Below are positions 34,460 through 42,467 of a stretch of DNA of 64,000 bases, one piece after another (position 1 is the stretch's first letter; every line of letters begins with the position of its first letter). The position numbers were made by a program, and so were the translations under genes. The notes beneath the pieces are model-generated. The model did no database searches, was not told the DNA's origin, and saw only the letters and a program-made list of their open reading frames with translations. The stretch lies in assembly GCA_035637115.1 (NCBI GenBank), contig DASPXV010000250.1:1-64000 (forward strand). Direction: 5' to 3'. The stretch is from JAICSD01 sp035637115. Lineage in GTDB: Bacteria > Acidobacteriota > Vicinamibacteria > Vicinamibacterales > 2-12-FULL-66-21.

Positions 34460-37400
34460 CTATGGCGCCCTGCTCAACGCGCGGTAGGCGAGGGGGACGA
34501 GATACAACGTGACGAACGTCGAGAGCGCGAGCCCCCCGATGACCGCGAGTGCGAGCGGACGTTGCAGCTCCGCGCCCGCGCCGAACCCCAGGGCGAGCGG
34601 CAGCAGCCCGAACAGCGTGCACAGGGTCGTCATCAGGATCGGCCGGAGGCGCACGCGGCCGGCGATCTCGAGCGCTTCGGTGAAGGGATGACCCAGGTCG
34701 CGCAGGTGGTGCGTGTAATCGAGCAGCACGATGCCGTTTTTGACGACGAGTCCGACGAGCAGGATCAATCCCATCGCGGATGACACGTTCAGGTCTGTCC
34801 CTGTGATCTTCAGCAGCGCGAACGCTCCGGAGAGCGACAGGGGCGCCGCGAGGATGATCAGGATGGCCGGTATGAAGCGCCCGAACTGAACGACGAGAAT
34901 GATGAAGACGAGCGCGGTCGCAACAGCGAAGACGGTCAGGAGCTCCCGGAAGGATCGCCGCTGCGCCGCGTACTGGCCGCCGACCTCCGTCGTGTAACCT
35001 ACCGGCCGCTTCACCTGCGCCAGCTTCGACCGCACTTCCGCCACCGCGCTGCCCAGGTCGCGCTCCTCGAGGCGAGCGCTCACCAGCGCCATCTGCTTCA
35101 GGTTTTCACGCTGAAGGATGATCTCTCCCTGCGCCGTGGACGATCGCGCAATGGCGCCGAGCGGCACCGTCTTTCCGTCAGCCGAGCGCACCGGTGTCTG
35201 GGCCATCTGCTGTGGATCCAGCCGATATGTGTCTGGATACCGCACGCGCACGGGAATCGTGCGGTCCGGCAGGCGCAATTCGGTCTGCACGTCTCCGAGC
35301 CAGGCATCTGACAGTTGCTCCGACACCTGCTGAACGTTCATCCCGAGCCGCCCCGCGGCCAGCGGATCGATCTCCCAGGTCGTTTCCGGCGTCCCGCGCT
35401 GCGTGCCGACAATGTCAACGACACCGGAGACGCCTTCAAGAACGTGCTCGATCTGTTCCGAGATGCCGGCCAGTACGTCCGGATCGTCACCGAACACTTT
35501 CACTTCGATCGGGGTTGGCGCGCCTTCGAGATCGCCGATCATGTCCTGCAGGAGTTGAACGAACTCGATCTCCACCTGCGGGGCCGCTTCGGCGAATTTG
35601 TCCCGGAGGTCATTGATCACCGCATCTGACCGCCGCCGCGAACCCCGAGGCTTCAACCGAACGAGGATGTCGCCGCTGTTCTGCTGCGTAGCGAAGAGGC
35701 CAAGCTCCGAACCGGTGCGCCTCGTAAACGAAGCGACATCCGGCGTCTCGCGCAACGTTCGTTCGATTCCCGCGAGCAACCTGTCTGTTTCTTCCAGGGC
35801 CGATCCCGGAGGCGTCAGATAGTCGACGACGAACCCTCCTTCGTCTGCTTCAGGCAGGAACCCGCTGCCGGTCACGCGAAAGAGCAGCACGGCTGTGACT
35901 GCAAGTACGAGAGCGATCACAATTCCGGCAAGCGGGCGGCGCATCGTGGCATCGAGCGTGCGGGAGTAGGTCCGCTCCAGCCACGCCTCCTGATGCGATT
36001 CCGCGGACACGTGCCGCTTCCTTGCCGCCACCGCCGCAAGCACCGGGATCAGCGTCAATGCCTGTACCAGCGAAATCAGCACGGCGGCTGTGAGGGTGAT
36101 CGATAACGCGCGGAAGAACTGGCCGACCACTCCCGACAACATGCCGAGCGGCACGAAGACGACGACTGTGGTGAGCGTCGAGCCAACGACGGGAGCGATG
36201 ATTTCGCGCATCGCGTGCTGCACGGCCTGCGCGGGCGGTTCGCCGACACCGAGGTGCCGATAAATGTTCTCCACGACCACGACGGCGTCGTCGATCACAA
36301 GGCCGATCGCGACGGCGAGTCCTCCCATCGACATCAGGTTGATCGTTTCGCCAAGCCACCGCATCACGAGGAACGTCGTCATGACGGTGAGCGGCAGCGT
36401 GATGGATGCGACGAGGGTGAGCCGCCAGTCCCGCAGAAAGACGAGCAGCACGATGACCGCGAGGACGCTGCCGACGAGGATCGCGTCGCGCACGTTCGTG
36501 ATTGCGGTGGCGACGAATTCCGCGAGGTCGTACGTCTTGGTCAGCGTCAGTCCGGCGGGTAAGGCGCGCGACAGATCGGCAAGCGCCTGCTCAACACCCG
36601 AGCGCACCTCGAGGATGTTCGAGCCGACCTGCTGCGAGACGCTGATGTTCGCCGCGACGCGGCCGTCACCCGAAATGAGGCTCGTCCGATCGGGCGCGCC
36701 GCGTTGCACGGTCGCGACATCCGCCACGCGAATCGTTGCGCCCCCCTTCATTGAGATCGGCGTAGGCGGAATGTCTTCCACCGACTTCCACAGACTCGAC
36801 GCGAGGACGAGATGCTGGAGCCCGCCGGCTGGATAACGTCCCACCGGCACCAGCTGATTGGCAGCCTTGAGGGCGTCCGCGACGTCGCCGATTGTCAGTC
36901 CGGCGGCCGTGAGTTTCGCCGGATCCGCAATGACCTCGATCTCGCGCGTGTCGCTCGAGAGGACCTCGACGGTGCCGACGCCAGGCACGCGCGACAGCGC
37001 CGGGCGCATCACGAAGAACGCATAGTCGTAGAGATCCGCGGAAGGCAGCCCGCCGGTCAGGTTGATGCTGAGAAAAGGAAACGCCGCGGGCGTGAGCCGC
37101 TCGACGATCAGATCGAGATCCTGCGGCAGGGCGCTGCGCAGTTCAGCAATCTTCCCTTGCGCCTGCTGGAGCGCGACCACCATGTCGGTCACGGGATCGA
37201 ATTGTGCGGAGATCTCCGTGGCGCCGCGAAATGTCGTCGATCGTACGCGGCGGACGCCTGGAACCTCGAGCAGGGCCTGCTCGATTGGGCGCGTCACCGT
37301 CAGCGTCATGGTTCGCGCCGGCGTCGTCCCACTGTGTCCGATCGCGACGACACGCGGGAAGACGAGCGGCGGATAGATGTCGCTGGGGAGTGCCAGCGCG

Positions 37401-37483
37401 GACAGCAGCCCGGCGCCGGCGAGAACGACAGTCACGGTGACGATCGCCCGGCCGAACCGCTCCAGGAAACCCGAGACGGTCAT
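34460..37483 (-). CDS. RND efflux pump inner-membrane permease
   Basis: 1007 aa AcrB/MexB-superfamily proton-driven transporter with 12 predicted helices and two large periplasmic loops. Visible features are an N-terminal helix followed by PSDIYPPLVFPRVVAI, LVFLRDWRLTLVASITLPL, the TM4 motif GLVIDDAVVVVENIYRHLG (proton-relay Asp pair) and a C-terminal MTTLCTLFGLLPLALGFGAGAE. ATG 37483 overlaps the membrane-fusion gene's stop by four bases. Operon order OMF-MFP-RND gives a complete tripartite pump. Substrate (drug or metal) is not evident; the OMF looks CusC/CzcC-like. Confidence 0.93.
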   Translation of the reverse strand: MTVSGFLERFGRAIVTVTVVLAGAGLLSALALPSDIYPPLVFPRVVAIGHSGTTPARTMTLTVTRPIEQALLEVPGVRRVRSTTFRGATEISAQFDPVTDMVVALQQAQGKIAELRSALPQDLDLIVERLTPAAFPFLSINLTGGLPSADLYDYAFFVMRPALSRVPGVGTVEVLSSDTREIEVIADPAKLTAAGLTIGDVADALKAANQLVPVGRYPAGGLQHLVLASSLWKSVEDIPPTPISMKGGATIRVADVATVQRGAPDRTSLISGDGRVAANISVSQQVGSNILEVRSGVEQALADLSRALPAGLTLTKTYDLAEFVATAITNVRDAILVGSVLAVIVLLVFLRDWRLTLVASITLPLTVMTTFLVMRWLGETINLMSMGGLAVAIGLVIDDAVVVVENIYRHLGVGEPPAQAVQHAMREIIAPVVGSTLTTVVVFVPLGMLSGVVGQFFRALSITLTAAVLISLVQALTLIPVLAAVAARKRHVSAESHQEAWLERTYSRTLDATMRRPLAGIVIALVLAVTAVLLFRVTGSGFLPEADEGGFVVDYLTPPGSALEETDRLLAGIERTLRETPDVASFTRRTGSELGLFATQQNSGDILVRLKPRGSRRRSDAVINDLRDKFAEAAPQVEIEFVQLLQDMIGDLEGAPTPIEVKVFGDDPDVLAGISEQIEHVLEGVSGVVDIVGTQRGTPETTWEIDPLAAGRLGMNVQQVSEQLSDAWLGDVQTELRLPDRTIPVRVRYPDTYRLDPQQMAQTPVRSADGKTVPLGAIARSSTAQGEIILQRENLKQMALVSARLEERDLGSAVAEVRSKLAQVKRPVGYTTEVGGQYAAQRRSFRELLTVFAVATALVFIILVVQFGRFIPAILIILAAPLSLSGAFALLKITGTDLNVSSAMGLILLVGLVVKNGIVLLDYTHHLRDLGHPFTEALEIAGRVRLRPILMTTLCTLFGLLPLALGFGAGAELQRPLALAVIGGLALSTFVTLYLVPLAYRALSRAP

Positions 37484-38559
37484 TTTGCGATGGCTATAGA
37501 GGCGCCGTCGGGCAGCCCCTGCTGACCCTTGACGACGACTTGTTCGCCCGCCTTGAGACCTGACGTGATCTCGGCCTGCCTGGGCGTCTTCAGACCGACG
37601 GCGACCTTGCGTTTCTGCGCCTTCTCACCCACGACCACCATCACGAACGTCTCTTCAGCTTCCGTCAGCAGCGCTTCGACGGGAACCGCGATCGCGCCGG
37701 CACGCCGTTCGGCCACGATCTCCGTCCGCACCGGCGTTCCGGCGGCCAGCCGCGTCGTGCCGTCGAATGCGATGCGCACGTCGGCGGACACACCGGCGGG
37801 ATCGACCGCCGCGGGCCGTGTGAGGACCTTACCCGTTTCGCTGTCGCCGCTGCCCGGCACGAGGATGCGTACAGGCTTTCCCACCTGCACGCGCGCGAGG
37901 TCGGGAATCGCAACCGATGCGACGACCTGCAGGCGCGACGGATCGATGACGCGAAGGATCACGTCCGATGCGCTCGCCTCGACCATGTCGCCGGGATTGT
38001 GCGCGCGCTTGGCTATCACGCCGGCAAAACGCGCGCGCACGACGGTGCGGGCGGCGAGGACGCCGGCGTTCTGGCTCGCGCTCTGCGCCTGGGCCCGCGC
38101 GGCGTGCGCTTCCGCGAGCTCGCGCCGCGCGTCTTCCAACTCCTTCTGCGCGGCGACGCCATGCTCGACGAGTGTCGTGAGACGTTTTACCGACGCCTCG
38201 GCGTTCTCGACCTTCGCCTGTGCCTGCTGCACCTCCGCGCGGCGGGTGGAAACGTCTGTCGAGAGCGATGGGATCTCGAAACGCACGAGGAGGTCGCCAG
38301 GCTTCACGCGATCCCCTTCTGCCTTCGGCAATTCGACGATGCGAGCTGGTTCCGGGGCGGTGATCGTCAAGTCCGCGCCGGGCGCCGCAGCGACGACGCC
38401 GGTGGCGCTCACGATTCCTTCCAGCGTTCCGGGTGTCACGGTCACCACGCTCACCGGAGCGGCCGCCGTTGTCGCAACCTCTTCGACCGCCGGCTTGCTG
38501 CAGCCGGCCGCCGCGAATGCGAGCGCGACACACGTAATGCAGTTGAGACGACGGATCAT
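37480..38559 (-). CDS. RND membrane-fusion lipoprotein (HlyD/AcrA type)
   Basis: 359 aa periplasmic adaptor. The N-terminus MIRRLNCITCVALAFAAAGC is a lipoprotein signal with Cys20. Then come the lipoyl half (ARIVELPKAEGDRVKPGDLLVRFE), a coiled-coil hairpin (VQQAQAKVENAEASVKRLTTLVEHGVAAQKELEDA...), the second lipoyl half (VVRARFAGVIAKRAHNPGDMVEA) and beta-barrel. Overlaps both neighbours by four bases, so it is translationally coupled to the OMF and RND genes. Confidence 0.92.
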   Translation of the reverse strand: MIRRLNCITCVALAFAAAGCSKPAVEEVATTAAAPVSVVTVTPGTLEGIVSATGVVAAAPGADLTITAPEPARIVELPKAEGDRVKPGDLLVRFEIPSLSTDVSTRRAEVQQAQAKVENAEASVKRLTTLVEHGVAAQKELEDARRELAEAHAARAQAQSASQNAGVLAARTVVRARFAGVIAKRAHNPGDMVEASASDVILRVIDPSRLQVVASVAIPDLARVQVGKPVRILVPGSGDSETGKVLTRPAAVDPAGVSADVRIAFDGTTRLAAGTPVRTEIVAERRAGAIAVPVEALLTEAEETFVMVVVGEKAQKRKVAVGLKTPRQAEITSGLKAGEQVVVKGQQGLPDGASIAIAK

Positions 38560-39758
38560 CTGAGCGGCGTCCCCATCGCACGCTCCAGATCGGCGAGCGC
38601 GATTTGATAATCGAGTCCGGCCTGCAGTGCGCGCTGACGGATTTCGCGCGCCGCCTGCACCGTCTGCAGGTACGCGGTCACGCCGGTCTGGCCGGAGCGA
38701 TACGATTCTTCGGCCATCTGCTCGACCTGCAGTGACGCGGGCAGAATGTCAGACTGATAGCGATCGAGTGCAAGCCGCGCGGCTGCCGCGCGGGCGAGCG
38801 CGGCGTTGACGGCGCCGCCGATCTCCGCGACGCGCGCCTCGCGTTCGGCGACCGCGCGGGTGAGCGTTGCCTCAGCCACGCGGATTTCCGGACGGCCTGT
38901 CGTGAAGACCGGCAATGCGACCGCTGCTGCGGCACGCCATCCGAAGAGAAACTCCCCCGGCGCGTCGTACGTGAGCGTGCCCGTTACCGAAGGATCGGGA
39001 CGACGGAGCGCTTTGGCGAGGGCCACTCGCGCGCGTTCTTCGTCGATCCGCTTCTGCAGCACTGCGAGCTCGGCGTTTCCGCCGAGCGCCTGCGCCGCGG
39101 CGATCGTCGGCGTTGGCAGGGGACCGGCCTCGAGCGGATCGGCCAGCACCGAGACCGCATCGGGAGGATAGGCGAGCAGCGCGTTCAATTCAGCGCGAGC
39201 GGCGTTGAGCTCGCCGCGCGCGGATGCGACGTCGTTCTGCGCCTGTGACAACACGAGGCCAGCCTGGAGCGCCTCAAGGCGAGGGGCCGCTCCCGTCTGA
39301 AACCTGTCCTGCGCGGCGTCGCGGAGTCTCGTCGCGAGCGCCTCGAGCTCCTGCGCGATTGTGACTCGCCGGGTCGCCGCCACCGCGAGGTAGTACGCGC
39401 GACGCACGGTGGCGCGCACGTCGGTGGCGATCCGCGCCGTCTCTGCTTCGGTGACCGCGAGCGTGGCGTTCGCGACGTCGACTCGGCGCTGCCGCTTCCC
39501 CGCGATTTCTATTGGCACCGTGCCGCCGAACGCCCAGTGCGGCGTTTCGCGCTCTGTCTCGACGCTGACTTCCGGATTGGGGCGCTGGCGAGCCACGTCC
39601 ACACCGGCGAGGCCGATCGGGCGGGCGGTGCGCGCGGCGAGGATGGTGCGGTTTGCCTCGAGCGCCCGCACGATCGCTGCGTCGAGCGTGAGCGGCGCTG
39701 CATCTTGGGCCGACACCGCCGTCACGGCGGCGAACAGCAGTGCGGCAGGGACTGGCAT
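38556..39758 (-). CDS. TolC/CusC-like outer-membrane efflux protein
   Basis: 400 aa with signal peptide (about 1-18, cut after VSA). Two OEP repeats are visible, each with long coiled coils (VDVANATLAVTEAETARIATDVRATVRRAYYLAVA; AEATLTRAVAEREARVAEIGGAVNAALARAAAARLALDRY) and the GWRAAAAVALPVFTTG strand. Channel component of the pump and first gene of the operon. No Cys lipobox, unlike classic CusC. Confidence 0.88.
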   Translation of the reverse strand: MPVPAALLFAAVTAVSAQDAAPLTLDAAIVRALEANRTILAARTARPIGLAGVDVARQRPNPEVSVETERETPHWAFGGTVPIEIAGKRQRRVDVANATLAVTEAETARIATDVRATVRRAYYLAVAATRRVTIAQELEALATRLRDAAQDRFQTGAAPRLEALQAGLVLSQAQNDVASARGELNAARAELNALLAYPPDAVSVLADPLEAGPLPTPTIAAAQALGGNAELAVLQKRIDEERARVALAKALRRPDPSVTGTLTYDAPGEFLFGWRAAAAVALPVFTTGRPEIRVAEATLTRAVAEREARVAEIGGAVNAALARAAAARLALDRYQSDILPASLQVEQMAEESYRSGQTGVTAYLQTVQAAREIRQRALQAGLDYQIALADLERAMGTPLR

Positions 39759-39777
39759 CCGTCTGATGATGCCCCGA

Positions 39778-40158
39778 TTACCGGCGCAGAGCGCGGCGAA
39801 TTTCTTCGATGAGGACGGCGGGGTCGTCGTTCTTTGCGGTCATCGTGACGATCGGAATATCCCCTATCGCCGGGTTTGCCGCCATCTGCTGCCGGAGCGC
39901 GGGCTCGTCCGCCAGCCGCGCCACGATCAACGTCGGACGCAGCGCCTCCATGACCTTGATCGCTTCCTCCACCGAGTACGCCGGCGCGACCGCGAAGCGC
40001 AGCTTGGCGAGGATGGCGACGCAGCGCGCGCCATTGTTCGCGTCGTGGTCGGCGACCAGAATGAGCGGCGAATAGCCCATGGGATCGCCGGGCCGGCGTC
40101 CGCCGCGTGGGGTCTGGCGGCGATCGGGTAGGCCGCGTCGTTCTCTGTCTGGGCTCAT
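39778..40158 (-). CDS. Receiver-like domain protein lacking the phosphoacceptor Asp
   Basis: 126 aa. A basic N-terminal tail (SPDRERRGLPDRRQTPRGGRR) precedes a CheY-like fold: LILVADHD (acidic pair kept), VEEAIKVMEALRPTLIVARLAD, IPIVTMTAKNDDP (Thr/Lys region partly kept). At the usual phosphorylation site the strand reads LIVARLADEP, with Ala-Arg where DLxxP-type receivers have Asp, so phosphotransfer is unlikely. It may be a pseudo-receiver output or binding module. ATG 40158 has TAACAT 7 bases upstream; the frame is open further upstream into the divergent gene's region. Confidence 0.65.
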   Translation of the reverse strand: MSPDRERRGLPDRRQTPRGGRRPGDPMGYSPLILVADHDANNGARCVAILAKLRFAVAPAYSVEEAIKVMEALRPTLIVARLADEPALRQQMAANPAIGDIPIVTMTAKNDDPAVLIEEIRRALRR

Positions 40159-40165
40159 GCGCGGG

Positions 40166-40171
40166 ATGTTA
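40166..40171 (-). promoter_or_regulatory. -10-like TAACAT, pseudo-receiver gene
   Basis: TAACAT on the minus strand, 7 bases before ATG 40158. It faces the S9-peptidase promoter about 40 bases away. Confidence 0.4.
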
Positions 40172-40210
40172 CTACGGGTTGTCTGTTTCCCGGGTTGTCC
40201 CTCTCCTTGG

Positions 40211-40218
40211 TATAACTT
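40211..40218 (+). promoter_or_regulatory. -10-like TATAACTT, S9 peptidase gene
   Basis: TATAAC (40211) and overlapping TAACTT (40213-40218) lie 7-9 bases before ATG 40226. A GGGGG run just before the ATG is too close for a normal Shine-Dalgarno. A weak -35 (TTCCCG, 40187) is the best I find. Confidence 0.5.
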
Positions 40219-40225
40219 GGGGGCC

Positions 40226-42367
40226 ATGAAACCCATCGCCTTACTCGCGGCCGTGACGCTGGTTGTTGCGGCCGCCGCGCCGCGCGCGGCGCAGACTGCT
40301 GCGGGCCGGCCGATCACCATCGACCAGCTGATTGACATCAGGCATCCATCGAATCCCGTCTGGTCGCGGGACAGCAAGCGCATCGCGTTCACGTGGGAAC
40401 GCGCCGGCGTTGCCAACCTTTACGTCGTCCCGGCGGACGGCTCCAGCGCGCCGAAGCAGGTGACGAAGGATGGCGTGCCCGGTGCAGTGTTCTGGAGCCC
40501 TGACAGCACCACATTGCTGTTCTTCCGCGACGCCGCGCTCATGACGCTTCCCCTCGACGGCCGCGCGCCGTCGCCGCGTTTCGGAGACTTCGCACCGAGA
40601 AGCCCGAGCGTGTCGCGCGATGGGACAAAAATCGTTTACCTCGCTGCCGACGGTGCGATCCGCGTGCGGTCCCTCGTCAACGGCAGCGACACGCTCGTCA
40701 CGACCGTGACGGAGCCGATCGCAACCGTCGCGTGGATCGATGAGCGGACGCTGGCGCTTTCGACCGGCGGTGGCCGCGGCGAAACGCGACGCCACGAGCA
40801 GACGCCGGAGTATTCAGGCTCGAAGATCATCTATACCGTCACCGAGCGCCTCCCAGGCGCGCCGCCAGGCACCTGGGTCCTTCCGATCGGAGGCACACCG
40901 AAGCGATACAGCGCGGGCGAAGGTGGCGGCGGGTTCGGCGGCCGCGGGGGCAATCGCTGGATCGATTCAACGCATTTCCTCGTCGATCGCCAGGCGCCGG
41001 ACTTCAAACGTCGAGGGATTTATGTGGGTTCGACGGACGGTGGTGAGCCGCGCCTGGTACACGAGGACGTGAAGACGATGTTCTGGAGCATGACCGGAGA
41101 TGCGCGCGGCGGATCGCAGGCGTCACCGGACGGGAAGTGGATCTCGTTCCTCAGCGATCGCGATGGATGGGATCATCTCTACGTCGCGCCGGCGAATGGC
41201 GGCGCGCCCGTGCAGATCACGAAAGGGCAGTTCGAGGCGTGGCGTCCGTCATGGTCGCCCGACGGGACGCGGATCGCCTTCGATTCCAACGAGGGGCCGA
41301 ATCCCGGCAATCGGCAACTTCGCGTCGCCACTATCGGCGGGGATCCCTCGAAAGCGGTTCTGCAGACGGTCACATCGGGACGTGGCACCAACACCGACGC
41401 GCAATGGTCGCCCGACGGGCGGACGATTGTCTATCAGCACACGGATCCCCAGAACTCCGCCGATCTGTATGTCGTCGACGTCACGAAGGCTGGCGCGAAG
41501 CCGGTGCGGCTGACCGATTCGATGCCGGCGAGTTTCGATCGCGCGTCGCTCGTCGAGCCGCAGCTCGTGCACTACCCAGGTCCGGACGGCAAACAGGTGC
41601 CCGCATATCTTTTCGTGCCAAAGAATCTGGATCGCAACAAGAAGCATCCCGCGATCGTGTGGGTGCACGGCGACGGCGTGAACCAGAACTACGACGGCTG
41701 GCACGTCCAGCGAAACTACGCGGTCTACTACAGCTTCCACCAGTATCTGTTGCAGAAGGGCTATGTCGTCCTCGCGCCGGACTATCGCGGGAGCATCGGG
41801 TACGGATCGGTCTGGCGCGAAGGCGTGTACATGGACGTGGGGGGCAATGACTTCAAAGATGCCGTGATGAGCGCGGATTACCTGAAGACGCTGCCGTACG
41901 TCGATGCCGATCGCCTCGGCATCTGGGGCTTGAGCTATGGCGGGTTCTTCACGCTGCTCGCCGTCACCGAGCGGCCCACTACGTTCCGAGCCGCGGTGGA
42001 CGTTGCGGGCGTGGCGGACTACGCAATGTATTACGAAGACCCGTACCACGGCACGTGGACGGCCAGCCGGATCGGCACGCCCGAGCAGAACCCGAAGGTG
42101 TACGCGCAGGCGTCCCCGGTGTCGCACGTGGATCGACTCGAGCGCCCGCTGCTGGTGCTGCACGGCACCGCGGACGTCAACGTGCCGTATTTGCATTCGG
42201 TGCGGCTCGTCGACGCGCTGCTGAAGAACAACAAGGGGCCGCTCGTCGAGTTCATGACGTATCCAGGCGAGTTCCATTACTTCACGCGCGAGCACGTCCT
42301 TCGCGACGCGTGGACGCGCGTGGACGCGTTTTTCGGGAAGTGGCTCAGGCCGGTTCCAACTTCGTAA
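40226..42367 (+). CDS. Exported S9 (prolyl oligopeptidase/DPP-IV-like) peptidase
   Basis: 713 aa serine peptidase. Signal peptide about 1-23, then a WD40/TolB-type beta-propeller (repeats such as NPVWSRDSKRIAFTWE, QASPDGKWISFLSDRDGWDHLY, WRPSWSPDGTRIAFDSNEG), then an alpha/beta-hydrolase domain. The catalytic triad is clear: Ser in GLSYGGFF, Asp in HGTADVNVPY, His in GEFHYFTRE. It would cleave short peptides, typically after Pro or Ala, in the periplasm. ATG 40226 gives a clean signal peptide; the open frame extends upstream to 40079 without leader character. Confidence 0.93.
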   Translation: MKPIALLAAVTLVVAAAAPRAAQTAAGRPITIDQLIDIRHPSNPVWSRDSKRIAFTWERAGVANLYVVPADGSSAPKQVTKDGVPGAVFWSPDSTTLLFFRDAALMTLPLDGRAPSPRFGDFAPRSPSVSRDGTKIVYLAADGAIRVRSLVNGSDTLVTTVTEPIATVAWIDERTLALSTGGGRGETRRHEQTPEYSGSKIIYTVTERLPGAPPGTWVLPIGGTPKRYSAGEGGGGFGGRGGNRWIDSTHFLVDRQAPDFKRRGIYVGSTDGGEPRLVHEDVKTMFWSMTGDARGGSQASPDGKWISFLSDRDGWDHLYVAPANGGAPVQITKGQFEAWRPSWSPDGTRIAFDSNEGPNPGNRQLRVATIGGDPSKAVLQTVTSGRGTNTDAQWSPDGRTIVYQHTDPQNSADLYVVDVTKAGAKPVRLTDSMPASFDRASLVEPQLVHYPGPDGKQVPAYLFVPKNLDRNKKHPAIVWVHGDGVNQNYDGWHVQRNYAVYYSFHQYLLQKGYVVLAPDYRGSIGYGSVWREGVYMDVGGNDFKDAVMSADYLKTLPYVDADRLGIWGLSYGGFFTLLAVTERPTTFRAAVDVAGVADYAMYYEDPYHGTWTASRIGTPEQNPKVYAQASPVSHVDRLERPLLVLHGTADVNVPYLHSVRLVDALLKNNKGPLVEFMTYPGEFHYFTREHVLRDAWTRVDAFFGKWLRPVPTS

Positions 42368-42419
42368 CTCGCGCCGCGTAACCTCCGCTGCGTAGCTTCC
42401 GCCGTGTACCGCTTTGTAG

Positions 42420-42439
42420 CTTCCGCCTTCAGGCGGAAG
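42420..42439. terminator. Perfect hairpin between convergent genes
   Basis: CTTCCGCC-TTCA-GGCGGAAG, 8-bp stem, between the S9 peptidase stop (42367) and ADOP stop (42468). The motif GTAGCTTCCGCC appears twice in this gap (near 42393 and 42417), so it may be a small dispersed repeat serving as a bidirectional terminator. No T-tract. Confidence 0.5.
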
Positions 42440-42467
42440 TCACCGGAGGACCATCCGCGTCGCGATG

